Counted from the stretch's first letter, positions 29,977 through 40,859 are shown. The stretch is 64,000 bases of DNA from Chitinophagaceae bacterium (GCA_004322425.1 SCVJ01000032.1:1-64000), one strand, 5' to 3'. Numbers and translations are program-made. The notes: generated by a model not told the origin, from the letters alone.

Positions 29977-30531
29977 TTAGTTTTTAACCGCCGGTTTGGT
30001 AGCGGGTGCTGCTGCCTGTGGCGCTTGATTCGGTAACTTAATGTTTAGCTTAGCTAAAACCGACAATGTTAAATCGTCTGTTTCTGGAGCCACAATAAAA
30101 GCCTCTTTGGAAAGTACATATGCGTATCCTTTTTCTTTAGCTACAGCATCAATTGCTTTTTGTGCTTTTTGATAAAATGGCTGAAGGAATTCGTTCTGCT
30201 TGTATTGTTGCGCTTGTTGAATGACGTTTTGAGCATTGTCCAATTCCGCTTTATCTTCTTGTAATGATTTTAATACTTCGGCACGAATAGCGGCTGGTTT
30301 TGTAGTGTCGTTCAAGTCGGCCAACTTACGCTGATATTCAGATTGAATATAATTATAGCGTGGCAAAATAGAATCTTGAATAAATTTTTGTCCAACTGTA
30401 TCCATATTTACTTTCTGAACTTCAGGCATCATGCCAACAATGTCATCTACGCGGATATAACCAATTTTTTGTGCACTAGCAGTGGCGCACAAACTCAAAA
30501 CAGTAATAAAAATAGCTATGCTCTTTTTCAT
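29977..30531 (-). CDS. OmpH/Skp family periplasmic chaperone
   Basis: Signal peptide, KIGYIRVDDIVGMMPE, coiled-coil. Confidence 0.9.
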   Translation of the reverse strand: MKKSIAIFITVLSLCATASAQKIGYIRVDDIVGMMPEVQKVNMDTVGQKFIQDSILPRYNYIQSEYQRKLADLNDTTKPAAIRAEVLKSLQEDKAELDNAQNVIQQAQQYKQNEFLQPFYQKAQKAIDAVAKEKGYAYVLSKEAFIVAPETDDLTLSVLAKLNIKLPNQAPQAAAPATKPAVKN

Positions 30532-30566
30532 TTTATGATATTAATTATTGTGTAAAAAAAATTGAA

Positions 30567-31079
30567 TTATTTAATCCCCAATTCCCGTAAAACGTCTTCA
30601 CTTTTGTCGAGTTTTGGGTCGGCAAATATAATGGTAATTCCCTCACTTTTATCCAAAATAAAATCGTAGCCGCGCTGTATAGCCAGCTTTTGTACGGCGT
30701 TGTAAACTCTATCCTGAACGGGCTTAATAAACTCTTGTCTTTTTTTGAACAAATCTCCTTCAAAGCCAAACCGCTTCCGTTGCAGATCGCGCAAGCTTTT
30801 TTCTTTTGCAAAAAGCTGGTCTTCCCTTTTTTTCTTTAGTTCATTGCTCAGCATTACTTGTTCGGCGTCAAAATCCCGATACATTTTATCCAATTCAGCT
30901 TGTTGACTATCTATTTCTTTTTGCCATTCTATAGCCAAATCATCCAATCTTTTTTGTGCTTCTTTATAATCGGGTAATTTGTCGAGAATATATTTTGTAT
31001 CAATGATGGCATATTTCTGGGCTTGCGAATTAAAAGATGCCAACCAAAAACTACAACACAGAAGTATTATTTTTTTCAT
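30567..31079 (-). CDS. OmpH/Skp family periplasmic chaperone
   Basis: Signal peptide, KYAIIDTKYILDKLPDYKEAQKRLD, coiled-coil. Confidence 0.92.
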   Translation of the reverse strand: MKKIILLCCSFWLASFNSQAQKYAIIDTKYILDKLPDYKEAQKRLDDLAIEWQKEIDSQQAELDKMYRDFDAEQVMLSNELKKKREDQLFAKEKSLRDLQRKRFGFEGDLFKKRQEFIKPVQDRVYNAVQKLAIQRGYDFILDKSEGITIIFADPKLDKSEDVLRELGIK

Positions 31080-31103
31080 GATCGGAAGTTTTGTTGTCCG
31101 GTT

Positions 31104-33845
31104 TTATTCGGGTTCGTACCCCATCATAAACGTAAATTTAGCAGCTGATTTTAATCCAGCTCCTGGTTTCAATCTATCAATACCAATTCCATAATCAAAC
31201 CCAAGTAAACCAAACATGGGTAAAAAGAAACGCATTCCGGCGCCTACGCTACGACGCAATTGAAACGGATTATACTCTCTGAAATTATACCAACCATTCG
31301 CTGCTTCAAAAAATACCAATCCAAAAATGGTACTACTGGGGCTTGTGGTAAACGGATAACGAAGCTCCAGTTGATATTTATTGAACATGGTAAAAAAGTT
31401 TCTGGCTTGCGATACATCGTCTCCGGCATTAACACTCGGATTGGATGTCTCGTAAATTGAATAGCCCCGATGAGCCACAATATCATAACCCATCATATTG
31501 TAATTGTTGGACATTCCGGCATCACCCAACTGAAATCTTTCAAAAGGAGAATGATCCAATTTGGTATTATAGCGGCCCATAAATCCGTATTTCGCAGCTA
31601 ACTTAATAATAAACTGTCTGTTTTTTTCAGCACCCATCGGTCGGCCAAGCGGCACATACCATTCAGCATTAAATCTCCATTTATGATATTCAGGATGTTT
31701 GAATGAATTGTCGCTAGCCAACGTGCTATTCAATAACGAATACGGCAGCGTTAGTTGAAGACTGGCCATAAAGTTGGACCCCGTAGTTGGAAAAATAGGG
31801 TTGGGTCCTGCCGAATTTCTATTCAACGCAACTTTAAAACTAAAATTGGTTGAATTACCACTGTCGAGGCCAGCAAAAATTGGATAGTCTCTTAATTTAT
31901 ACTGCGTAAAATTCAATGAATAAACTAAGCTGAAATAGTCGTCGGGCCATTTTAATTGTTTGCCCAAAGAAATACTTGCACCTCTAGTTTTTAAATAACT
32001 CGAATCCGCTTTTTCTCGAACAAAGCGTTGCGTCATATAATCAAATCCGTTCGTAAACTTACTGCTGTAAAAACTGGTAGTAAATGAATTTCTTTTTTTG
32101 CCACCCAACCAAGGTTCGGTAAAAGAAAAATTATACGAACTGTAAATTTTACCATTGGTTTGAATTCGCAAACTCAGCTTTTGTCCGTCGCCTGTGGGTA
32201 ATGGATCCCAATATTTTTTATTAAAAATATTATTGAGAGAAAAGTTGTTGAATGTAAAACCTAGCGTTCCGGTTAATCCACCAATGCCACCGCCCCAACC
32301 GGCAGAAAGTTCTACTTGATCGGAAGATTTTTCCTCTAACTTATAATGAATATCTACCGTTCCGTCTTCGGGATTTGGAATGGGATTAATGCCAATGGTT
32401 TCTTGGTTAAAAAAGTTCAACTGTCCCAATTCACGTTGAGAACGTATAAGATCTGCACGACTGAAAAGTTCGCCCGGCACAGTTCGCAATTCTCGACGAA
32501 CAACGTATTCTTTGGTTTTATCGTTGCCGAATATTTTTACGTTTTTAATTCTTGCTTGCGGCCCTTCTACAATTCTTATTTCATGATCAATCGTATCGCT
32601 ATAAACCCTCATTTCCACCGGATCGGCACGAAAGAAAAGATAGCCATCATCCATATACAATCCACTAATATCGCCACCTTCGGGCAAAAGCTGTTTCCCT
32701 AATCGCTGGTTTAATATTTCAATATTATACACATCGCCTTTTCTAATTCCCAATATTGACGACAACAAAGAATCGGGATATTTTGAATTTCCTTTCCAAA
32801 TAGTATTACCAAAAAAATATTTTTGGCCTTCATTTATTTTAAAGTCGATATTAATATTCCCGTTGGGTAATGCGTAGGGACGAACATCTTCAATGGACGC
32901 ATCTCTGTAACCTGTTTTATTGAAATATTCAAGTAGTTTTTCTTTGTCTTCTTCAAATTTCTTTTCATCAAATTTTGCGGAGCTAAAAAGATTAAAACGA
33001 AACCAAGGATCTAAAAAGTTTTTTGTTTTGGTAAAAGAAAAATAACCTCGATCTTTTACATATTCTTTAAAACTTATACTAGGGTTGGTGCCAAAGATTG
33101 TTGAATCTTTTTGAGGATACAGTGTGAATCGGCTTAATTCTTTTGTTCCTTTTAATTGTTTTTTTAATTTCAGATCGCTGATTGTTTCATTACCAAAAAA
33201 GTTGATGTTATTTATTTTTACTTTTTCGCCTTTATCAATAATAAAAGTGATGGCAACGGAATTACTAAAAGCAGTATCGGGAGCTTCATCAATTTTTACA
33301 ACAACATTTCCAAACCCTTTTTCTGAATAATATTTAGTAATTACTTCTACAGAATTCCTACGCGTATTTTCTGTAACAATGGTTTGCTTTGCCAATGTTA
33401 ATTTTCCCAACAACTCTTCTTGTTCTGTTTTACGAATTCCTTTAAAATGAAAACTTCCTAATCGAGGCAGCTCCATTACGTGAATTTCAATTTCTAGATT
33501 GGCTTCCTGAATTTTAGTTACAAAAATTTGAATATCTGAAAACAAGCGTTGTTTCCAAAGTTTTTGAATAGCGCTTGAAAACTCATCCCCACCGGGATGT
33601 AAAATTTTGTCGCCCACTTGCAAACCGGAAATAGAGATAACTATTGAAGAGTCTAAAAAATATACGCCGGTAGTTTTAATCGCCGAAATTGTATACTCCT
33701 TGGGGCGAGAGGCTTGTTGCCATTCCAATAAATTGGGATCAACAGAAGTGGGTTTTAGCGAATCGGGCTCTTGGGCATTGCCAGAAAAGTTCATAAAAAA
33801 AGCTAAAACCAGCACGCCACAAAATCTTAATAAAATTGGATACAT
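31104..33845 (-). CDS. bamA: outer membrane protein assembly factor BamA
   Basis: Tandem POTRA domains and C-terminal barrel; adjacent to two OmpH genes. Confidence 0.95.
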   Translation of the reverse strand: MYPILLRFCGVLVLAFFMNFSGNAQEPDSLKPTSVDPNLLEWQQASRPKEYTISAIKTTGVYFLDSSIVISISGLQVGDKILHPGGDEFSSAIQKLWKQRLFSDIQIFVTKIQEANLEIEIHVMELPRLGSFHFKGIRKTEQEELLGKLTLAKQTIVTENTRRNSVEVITKYYSEKGFGNVVVKIDEAPDTAFSNSVAITFIIDKGEKVKINNINFFGNETISDLKLKKQLKGTKELSRFTLYPQKDSTIFGTNPSISFKEYVKDRGYFSFTKTKNFLDPWFRFNLFSSAKFDEKKFEEDKEKLLEYFNKTGYRDASIEDVRPYALPNGNINIDFKINEGQKYFFGNTIWKGNSKYPDSLLSSILGIRKGDVYNIEILNQRLGKQLLPEGGDISGLYMDDGYLFFRADPVEMRVYSDTIDHEIRIVEGPQARIKNVKIFGNDKTKEYVVRRELRTVPGELFSRADLIRSQRELGQLNFFNQETIGINPIPNPEDGTVDIHYKLEEKSSDQVELSAGWGGGIGGLTGTLGFTFNNFSLNNIFNKKYWDPLPTGDGQKLSLRIQTNGKIYSSYNFSFTEPWLGGKKRNSFTTSFYSSKFTNGFDYMTQRFVREKADSSYLKTRGASISLGKQLKWPDDYFSLVYSLNFTQYKLRDYPIFAGLDSGNSTNFSFKVALNRNSAGPNPIFPTTGSNFMASLQLTLPYSLLNSTLASDNSFKHPEYHKWRFNAEWYVPLGRPMGAEKNRQFIIKLAAKYGFMGRYNTKLDHSPFERFQLGDAGMSNNYNMMGYDIVAHRGYSIYETSNPSVNAGDDVSQARNFFTMFNKYQLELRYPFTTSPSSTIFGLVFFEAANGWYNFREYNPFQLRRSVGAGMRFFLPMFGLLGFDYGIGIDRLKPGAGLKSAAKFTFMMGYEPE

Positions 33846-33969
33846 ATATTAAAAAATTCAAATTAGTGAAATAACACCCCGCTTTAAACCGATACTCCCT
33901 TTGGGGGGCAAATTAACGGTAAATAGTTGAAGAGTTTGTTAAAGAAATATTGTTTGTTTTTTTTACGAT

Positions 33970-34731
33970 TCATGATTGGCTTACTTGCAAGCCCGTTTTG
34001 CCAAATCTACGTTCCCGTTGTTGATAGTCAATAATGGCCGCGATGAGATTGTTTTTTCTAAATTCTGGCCAATGTACATCGGTAAAATATAATTCGGAAT
34101 ACGCTATTTGATATAATAAAAAATTACTGACTCGATATTCTCCTCCTGTTCTTATCATCAATTCCGGATCGGGAATAGAAGCTGTTTCAAGATTTGTTTG
34201 CAGCAAATCCATATTAATATTTTCTACATCAACAGAGCCAGCTTGTACTTGTTTTGCGATTTTTTTTACAGCATTCAGCAACTCCCATCTGCCGCTGTAA
34301 CTCAGCGCCATGACTAGATTTAAGCCAGTATTATTTTTTGTAATTTCAAATGCTTCGTGTAATTCTTTACACGCTTGCTTAGGAAGTTTTTCTATTTCGC
34401 CAATAACACTAAGTCTGATATTATTTTTATGAAGCGTTTCTACTTCATTTCGAATAGTGCTTACTAAAAGTTCCATTAAACCTGCAACTTCTTCTTCGGG
34501 GCGATCCCAGTTTTCTGTGGAAAAAGCGTAGAGTGTTAAATAACCAATTTTTAATTCGGCGCAAGTTTCTACAATATTCCGAACACTTTCTACCCCATGA
34601 AAATGACCATACAGTCTGTCTTTACCTTGCTCATTTGCCCAACGACCATTGCCATCCATTATTATGGCAATATGACGAGGCAGCCTATTTGTATCTATTT
34701 GTTCGTTTTGTTCCAGCATCGATTTTCTCAA
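33970..34731 (-). CDS. uppS: isoprenyl transferase (undecaprenyl diphosphate synthase)
   Basis: RHIAIIMDGNGRWA, LTLYAFSTENW, ELMIRTGGEYRVSNFLLYQIAYSELYFTDVHWPEF. Confidence 0.97.
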   Translation of the reverse strand: MRKSMLEQNEQIDTNRLPRHIAIIMDGNGRWANEQGKDRLYGHFHGVESVRNIVETCAELKIGYLTLYAFSTENWDRPEEEVAGLMELLVSTIRNEVETLHKNNIRLSVIGEIEKLPKQACKELHEAFEITKNNTGLNLVMALSYSGRWELLNAVKKIAKQVQAGSVDVENINMDLLQTNLETASIPDPELMIRTGGEYRVSNFLLYQIAYSELYFTDVHWPEFRKNNLIAAIIDYQQRERRFGKTGLQVSQS

Positions 34732-34744
34732 AAATTGAGGAGCG

Positions 34745-34752
34745 CAAAGGTA
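34745..34752 (-). promoter_or_regulatory. -7 box TACCTTTG for uppS
   Basis: Perfect TAnnTTTG on minus strand just upstream of uppS. Confidence 0.5.
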
Positions 34753-34825
34753 ATTAATTCTGCTTCAATATTATCTTTAAGCGATAAGCTCACTTTCTCG
34801 AATTGGCCCAATAAGTTCAATAAAA

Positions 34826-35680
34826 TTATCGTACAGTAGGGCATTTATACGATTGCAGATTGAAAGTCATGTAAAAAACACCCGTTACAAACTGATCTTT
34901 TTGAGTGCTAATGCCTCGCTGCCTTCCAATACTTCCAATAGGCTCTCCCAATTCGTAGGAGCGATCGTATAAATAATAGGCAGGAGTAGGCGGAAGTACT
35001 CCGGCTGGATCTAAGAAAATACTAGGGTCAACAAAGGTTGTACTCACATCGTCCAAGTAATCGGTTCCTGTAAAGCGATGCAATAATTCTACTCCAATAT
35101 TAATTCTTTCATTTATCGAATACTTCATGCCTACACCAAACGGAATGCAATATGTGGTTGACTTGTAGGGCTGACGATCGGGATAAAGAGCATTGCCTTG
35201 GCCTTCGGTATTAAGGGTTCTAAGAAAATATTTTTTCCCAGAAAGCATGGCATACGGATCATAATTAAAAGCGCCTACTCCAAAAGTAATATAGGGAGTA
35301 AAATTATATCCCGGTTCGCCGGGTACAAATCTGAAAAAATTAAAATCGCCCTGAAGAGTAAGTTCCCAAACAGTTGCATTAAAGCTAAGGTTGCGTTGAT
35401 TCATAAACGCGTTGTGCGTGTTATAAATATCTGAATAACCCAATTGAACCATACTGGCTCCAGCCCTCACGGCAATATAGTTACCAAAATTTTTTCTAAA
35501 AAAAGCAGTTGCCGCAATTTTTGGTGTGTTAACTCTTGATCTTGTATTTAAGTCGCCAAAGTACTGGCCGGCTCCAAAACCCAACCCAAATTCACCTTCT
35601 TGTACGATTGCCTGCGATTGAGCATAAAACACAAAAGGGAAAAGCAGCAAAACGATGGAGAAGAAACTGTTTTTAAACAT
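34826..35680 (-). CDS. DUF6089-like outer membrane beta-barrel protein
   Basis: Signal peptide, GFGAGQYFGDLN, beta-barrel pattern, position next to uppS/bamA. Confidence 0.82.
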   Translation of the reverse strand: MFKNSFFSIVLLLFPFVFYAQSQAIVQEGEFGLGFGAGQYFGDLNTRSRVNTPKIAATAFFRKNFGNYIAVRAGASMVQLGYSDIYNTHNAFMNQRNLSFNATVWELTLQGDFNFFRFVPGEPGYNFTPYITFGVGAFNYDPYAMLSGKKYFLRTLNTEGQGNALYPDRQPYKSTTYCIPFGVGMKYSINERINIGVELLHRFTGTDYLDDVSTTFVDPSIFLDPAGVLPPTPAYYLYDRSYELGEPIGSIGRQRGISTQKDQFVTGVFYMTFNLQSYKCPTVR

Positions 35681-35745
35681 GGTTGCAAATTAAGGGTTAA
35701 GCATCTTACAACGAAAAATATTCGCTTTTCTTTTAATTTCGGATA

Positions 35746-36624
35746 TTAGTTTCTTCTATCGAGCCCCCAAGTAAGCTTATGTTGCAAGGTTTGCAGAAAG
35801 TTATTTTCAGCAGGTCTTAATAAGTTCAAGGAAAAGTTTTCTTTTTTTACTGCCAGCTGAACATCTTTACTTACGATTTCTCTTCTACTATCCATGGCAC
35901 AAATAATTTGCTCTGTTCTGCTTTCTACTTCAAAAGAAATGACGTTATTATCGGGTACAACAATTGAACGAACGTTAAGATTATGCGGCGCAACCGGCGT
36001 TATTACAAAACTCCCAGAATCGGGAAAAACAATTGGACCATTGCAACTTAGAGAATAGCCTGTGGATCCTGTGGGTGTTGATACAATTAGTCCATCCGCC
36101 CAATATGTATTTAAAAACTCACCATTTAAATAAGTGTGAATTTTTATCAAAGAGGCGGTATCTCTCTTATGAATTGCAAACTCATTTAATGCAAAAGGAA
36201 CTGGACCAAACATTGAAATATTTGCATCCAAATGAATCAATGTTCTTTTATCGACAACAAAGGTTCGGTTCGAAAATGCTTTAACAACTCCTTCCATTTG
36301 GTCTCTTCCAATACTGGCTAAAAAACCGAGTCGTCCAAAATTGATCCCTAAAATTGGTATTCCTTTGTCGCGAACAAGCGTAACAGCATCCAATAAAGTG
36401 CCGTCTCCGCCTAAACTAACAACATAATCAATTTCATTATTCAAATCTTCTGAAAGATAAAAACTAGTGGTGGTTTTAGGCAAGCGAACAATTCCTCTCA
36501 ATTGTTCCATCAAAGGAAGAAACACGACAGCTTCTATATTTTGCTTTTCGAGCTCGTCAAAAAAATGTTGGATGTCGCTGTTATTATCTCCTTCAATTAT
36601 CCGACTGTAAATGGCAATCTTCAT
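35746..36624 (-). CDS. nadK: NAD kinase
   Basis: VSLGGDGTLLDAV, NEFAIHKRD, DGLIVSTPTGSTGYSLSCNGPIV. Confidence 0.97.
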   Translation of the reverse strand: MKIAIYSRIIEGDNNSDIQHFFDELEKQNIEAVVFLPLMEQLRGIVRLPKTTTSFYLSEDLNNEIDYVVSLGGDGTLLDAVTLVRDKGIPILGINFGRLGFLASIGRDQMEGVVKAFSNRTFVVDKRTLIHLDANISMFGPVPFALNEFAIHKRDTASLIKIHTYLNGEFLNTYWADGLIVSTPTGSTGYSLSCNGPIVFPDSGSFVITPVAPHNLNVRSIVVPDNNVISFEVESRTEQIICAMDSRREIVSKDVQLAVKKENFSLNLLRPAENNFLQTLQHKLTWGLDRRN

Positions 36625-36733
36625 TTTTGAAAACCAATAGTGGTTGGTGTGTTTGTGTAAATATAATCTGTTTGTGGAATTCTCAAATCCATTCTTGATT
36701 CGACTTGTTTTCTAATTACAGGTTCTGAAAGAA

Positions 36734-37396
36734 TTACATTTTTAGATAATTCATAAGATTGTCGTAGTTGAAACGCAACTCGTTTTCGTAAAGCTCTTCA
36801 CCAAAATAATATTTTACACAATATTCGTGCCGCTGTAAAGTAGCAACAACTTCAGAAATTTCTTCTTTATTCAGTTTTATTGTTACCAATAACAATCCCG
36901 TTTGTGAATCAACAACTGTATTTAATTGCACGACTTGTGCATTGCTGGTTTCCACTAATCGGCTTATTTCGCCTACCGAATAATTATTGCTTTCCATTTC
37001 TAAAACAATGAGTCCGCCGGGTTCATTGACATTCATAAATTCGGAAGCTTTTTGTAGCAATTCATGATAACTAACAACTCCAACTAATTGATTGTCTTCA
37101 TCAACCACAGGAACTACACTTATTTTTTTCCCTACTGCTATTTGTAACGCTTTTAGGAAATGCTCTCCCGGTTGTACGGAAATTAAAGAGAGATTATTTT
37201 GAATCGAATTAATTCGATTGGAACCATCGGGTGCTTGTAACAATAACTCTTCGCTTACTAGCCCAACATATTTTTCATTGTCAGCAAGGGCAAGATGGGA
37301 AACGTGACAGTCGCTCATCATTTGCAAAGCATTGCCAATTGAGTCTTGCATGCTCAGTACCGGAATCGATTGTGATATCATTGCTTGTATCAACAT
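36734..37396 (-). CDS. CBS domain-containing protein
   Basis: Two CBS-like repeats plus C-terminal ACT-like segment. Confidence 0.88.
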   Translation of the reverse strand: MLIQAMISQSIPVLSMQDSIGNALQMMSDCHVSHLALADNEKYVGLVSEELLLQAPDGSNRINSIQNNLSLISVQPGEHFLKALQIAVGKKISVVPVVDEDNQLVGVVSYHELLQKASEFMNVNEPGGLIVLEMESNNYSVGEISRLVETSNAQVVQLNTVVDSQTGLLLVTIKLNKEEISEVVATLQRHEYCVKYYFGEELYENELRFNYDNLMNYLKM

Positions 37397-37432
37397 TTCA
37401 ATAATATTCTTTAGTAAACGCTTCGCGGCTAA

Positions 37433-38206
37433 TTATTGGTTAGGACCGGAAGTTAATTTTTTCAAAAAATTATCTAGCAAGACATTGAACTCATTTGGAA
37501 CTTCCATCATGGGTGCATGTCCACATTTATCAATAAAATATAGTTCGCTGTGGGGGATCAACTTATTAAACTCTTTGCCTACAAACGGAGGAGTGACCGT
37601 ATCATTATTACCCCAAATTAATAAAGTGGGCTGTTTTATTTTATGTAGTTCGTGTCCAATGTTATTGCGAATGGCGCTTTTTGCTAGCGAAATAATTTTA
37701 ATAACTTTTAATCGATTTCCCACTATTGAAAAAACTTCATCTACTAACTCTTTAGTTGCTACTTCGGGATTATAAAAAGTAAGTTGGGTTTTTGTTTTGA
37801 TATATTCATAATCGCCTCGTTTGGGATAGCTGTCACCCATTCCGCTTTCGTAAAGGCCCGAGCTTCCTGTGAGAATTAACGATTTCACTCTATCGGGATG
37901 TTGTAAAACATATTCTAAAGCAACGTGTCCGCCCAACGAATTCCCTAAAAGATGAATCTCTTTATAATTTTTTGCTTCTAAAAATTTGTATAAAAATTTT
38001 GTCAGGCCACCCACGGTTGTGTGCAAAATATCCAATTCCAATAACGGCAGCATGGGAACAACTACTTTATAGTGATGCTTGAAATATTCTATGACACCTC
38101 CAAAATTGCTTAAAGAACCAAATAGGCCGTGTAAGAGCACCAAGGGTTCTCCCTGACCTTCTTCGATGAAGCTAAATTTTTCGTCTTTTTTTATTTCGTA
38201 CTGCAT
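37433..38206 (-). CDS. alpha/beta hydrolase
   Basis: LVLLHGLFGSLSNF, nucleophile elbow LLGNSLGGH, catalytic region DKCGHAPMME. Confidence 0.95.
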   Translation of the reverse strand: MQYEIKKDEKFSFIEEGQGEPLVLLHGLFGSLSNFGGVIEYFKHHYKVVVPMLPLLELDILHTTVGGLTKFLYKFLEAKNYKEIHLLGNSLGGHVALEYVLQHPDRVKSLILTGSSGLYESGMGDSYPKRGDYEYIKTKTQLTFYNPEVATKELVDEVFSIVGNRLKVIKIISLAKSAIRNNIGHELHKIKQPTLLIWGNNDTVTPPFVGKEFNKLIPHSELYFIDKCGHAPMMEVPNEFNVLLDNFLKKLTSGPNQ

Positions 38207-38267
38207 ACACTTTTACAACTTTCAAATTTTGGTGAAAATAACTAATTTGCAACAACTTAACTACTTA

Positions 38268-38819
38268 TTACTGGGGTGTAATAGTGGGAACTTGTGTAGC
38301 CATTGTTCCGAAAAAATCTTTTAATTCTGTAAACATATGTTTAAAGAGTGGAAGAACTTTTCCAAAAGCGTCCATCACTTTCGGCCCCCATGGTTGAATG
38401 AATTCATATGTAACAGATGATGTTTTTGTTTCTGGTTTAAGTAAACTTATCTGTTCGCAATAAAATAATACAACACTGAAAATTAATAAGTAAAGTAAGG
38501 TGAATAATAAAATGCCAGCTAGTTTATCAATCCATCCCATCATTGAAAACTCAATTGCTTTTCGCAACAAAACAGCACACCAGCGAATTATCATAACAAA
38601 TAAAACAAATACAAGAATAAATGAAACGATGGGCAACCACTTATCAGTAATATTAACTGCCTTTCCAATGTAACTCGCCACTACTACCGAAAGTTTTATA
38701 GCAGCAGCCAAACCCACTATTAAAGCAATCACAGAAAACACAGCTACAACTAATCCTTGTCGATAGCCCTTAAGAATAGCCAAGAGTACTGCAATTGCAA
38801 AAAAGATGTCAATAATCAC
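38268..38819 (-). CDS. CvpA family protein
   Basis: Four TM segments, GYRQGLVVAVFSVIALIVGL. Confidence 0.88.
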   Translation of the reverse strand: MIIDIFFAIAVLLAILKGYRQGLVVAVFSVIALIVGLAAAIKLSVVVASYIGKAVNITDKWLPIVSFILVFVLFVMIIRWCAVLLRKAIEFSMMGWIDKLAGILLFTLLYLLIFSVVLFYCEQISLLKPETKTSSVTYEFIQPWGPKVMDAFGKVLPLFKHMFTELKDFFGTMATQVPTITPQ

Positions 38820-38829
38820 GTAGTAAAAT

Positions 38830-39282
38830 TTATTTTGAGAGTAATTCTTTTACAACTGTTGCAATTGTTTTTCCGTCGGCCTTACCGGCAAATTTTTTTG
38901 AGGCCACTCCCATCACTTTTCCCAAATCGGCCATTGAGCTTATCCCGAGCTCTGCAACAATTTTAACCAGCTCTTCTTTCAACTCCTCAACAGAAAGTTG
39001 TTGTGGTAAAAACTTTTCGATTATTTCAATTTCTTCTATTTCTTTTTGTGCTAAGTCAGTTCGGTTTTGTTGCTGAAATATTTCCAATGAATCTTTTCGT
39101 TGCTTCACTAACTTTTGCAATAATTTTATTTCCTCATCAGATGTTATTTCACCATTTGAGCCTTCTGCAGTTTTAGCCAATAAAATAGCCGCTTTTATAG
39201 CACGAAGACTACGCAATGATTTTTCATCTTTTGCAAACATGGCCGTTTTTAAATCAACCATTATTTTTTGTTCTAAACTCAT
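38830..39282 (-). CDS. GatB/YqeY domain-containing protein
   Basis: SLEQKIMVDLKTAMFAKDEKSLRSLRAIKAAI, KFLPQQL, GKVMGVASKKFAGKADGKTI. Confidence 0.95.
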   Translation of the reverse strand: MSLEQKIMVDLKTAMFAKDEKSLRSLRAIKAAILLAKTAEGSNGEITSDEEIKLLQKLVKQRKDSLEIFQQQNRTDLAQKEIEEIEIIEKFLPQQLSVEELKEELVKIVAELGISSMADLGKVMGVASKKFAGKADGKTIATVVKELLSK

Positions 39283-39291
39283 GGAAAAAAT

Positions 39292-39639
39292 TTAAGCTTT
39301 GTTTTCTTTAAGTTGTTTTTCTCTGAAACTGCTGTAAAATTCTTTGGCAAAATTTTTCATACTTACTGCGCCCTCCTTATGTTGCGTAGCACGGTCATAC
39401 GTATCCGCCATCGTTATTAACGATTGGTAAAAAAAGTCTGCCATTTCATCAACCATCATATCCTTGGTCCATAAATCCATGCGCAAGGCGGTTTTATCGG
39501 CACTATCCCAAAAAGCTAATAGTATGGCTTTCGCCTTTTGCTTTTGTACAATTGTACTATCCGACGCTTCCCAAAAAATTGATTCAGGAATTTTGTCTTC
39601 ATTAAGTTCTACTTCAATGGAAATTGTTGACTTCTTCAT
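39292..39639 (-). CDS. gldC: gliding motility protein GldC
   Basis: ISIEVELNEDKIPESIFWEASDS, KAILLAFWDSADKTALRMDLWTKDMMVDEM. Confidence 0.93.
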   Translation of the reverse strand: MKKSTISIEVELNEDKIPESIFWEASDSTIVQKQKAKAILLAFWDSADKTALRMDLWTKDMMVDEMADFFYQSLITMADTYDRATQHKEGAVSMKNFAKEFYSSFREKQLKENKA

Positions 39640-39662
39640 AGTTTATTTAATAACTGAAGTCG

Positions 39663-39670
39663 CAAAAGTA
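39663..39670 (-). promoter_or_regulatory. -7 box TACTTTTG for gldC
   Basis: Perfect TAnnTTTG on minus strand. Confidence 0.5.
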
Positions 39671-39677
39671 ACCCAAA

Positions 39678-40733
39678 TCAATCAACTGTTTTTTTAATGG
39701 CTTGCCATAAAAGATCAACAGTTTGTTTTATACTTTTTGTCGCTGCAATGTTTATTGCTTTTTCAGCTAATTCATTTCGTAAATTTTCGTTTGTGTAAAG
39801 CAGCATCATTTTTTCTGAAAGATTGGCAGGAGTTTCATTTTCAAAATAAAGACCGGCTTCGGTTGCCATTTCCTGCGCAGAAGAATTTTCTACCGCAATA
39901 ACTGGAATTGCCGATTGCATAGCTTTTAAAACAGGTAGATAATTGAAGTTCTTTGAAAACGGGTGCAACAAAGCATACGCTGTAGCCGTAATTAGAAGCT
40001 CCTCCGATTGGTCACAATTCGAAAACCATTTTACATCCCCTCGGTATTTATAATTGGTCAGCTTGTTTTCAAAGTAGGATTTTTGATTATTAATAATCAA
40101 AATTTGAAAATTGCTTTGTTGTCTTTTTTTAAATTGAGAAAATGCTTTTAATAAAAAAATCAGGCTTTCTTCTCCGGTGAAATTCCCGATATATAAAAAA
40201 AATTCTTTCCCATCGCTGTACTTTTCTTTTACAACATTTTTCTGAAGCACATCAATGGAAGTGAAATTTGAATTTGGGCTAACGGGCACAACCTCTATTT
40301 TTTCTGTGTCAATTTTAAATTGGCGAGTTAAAACATTTTTGAAAAAAAATGAATCCACCACAACGGTTTTCATTTTTTGAAAATGATTTTTTCTAATTTT
40401 GTTTGCGTCCGTTGCAATAAAGCATTGGGATGACGCTTTGACGAAAAAGCATTTTTTTTCAAACGATACAAGTATGTCGAATCTTTTATTGCCACGAATC
40501 GCTAATTTAAAATCCCACCAAATTTTCCCAAGTAAATGACTTTTGCGCTGTGTATTTTCAAAAGTAAAATTGACAGATGTACTATTTTCTTCCTGTAGTT
40601 TTTCATCGACAAGAAATAAAAAATCGTGTTCCTTTTCTTGCTCAGTAATTAATTTTAGCGTTTTGTAATAAATAGCAGCCGGACTATCTTTTAAATCGAG
40701 GTGTGGATGTGAGGCGTCAATAACAATTTTCAT
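39678..40733 (-). CDS. glycosyltransferase family 1/4-like protein
   Basis: FFLYIGNFTGEESLIFLLKAF, ALLHPFSKNFNYLPVLKAMQSAIPVIAVENSSAQEMATEAGLYF; start MKIVIDASHPH at 40733. Confidence 0.87.
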   Translation of the reverse strand: MKIVIDASHPHLDLKDSPAAIYYKTLKLITEQEKEHDFLFLVDEKLQEENSTSVNFTFENTQRKSHLLGKIWWDFKLAIRGNKRFDILVSFEKKCFFVKASSQCFIATDANKIRKNHFQKMKTVVVDSFFFKNVLTRQFKIDTEKIEVVPVSPNSNFTSIDVLQKNVVKEKYSDGKEFFLYIGNFTGEESLIFLLKAFSQFKKRQQSNFQILIINNQKSYFENKLTNYKYRGDVKWFSNCDQSEELLITATAYALLHPFSKNFNYLPVLKAMQSAIPVIAVENSSAQEMATEAGLYFENETPANLSEKMMLLYTNENLRNELAEKAINIAATKSIKQTVDLLWQAIKKTVD

Positions 40734-40859
40734 GTGCGCCAAAGGTACTCTTGTGTTTCAAAAAGAACGAAACTCCACTCTTGGAAACTTGCTTCATTTA
40801 TTCATATTAGACTTTTCTGGAACTCTTTCCTACATTTGCGCTTGCACTATTTTGCATTT

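Noticed and set aside
33880-33915. CTCCCTTTGGGGGG short palindrome upstream of bamA
   Set aside because: Stem too short and lacking a T tract; not enough to call a terminator or repeat.
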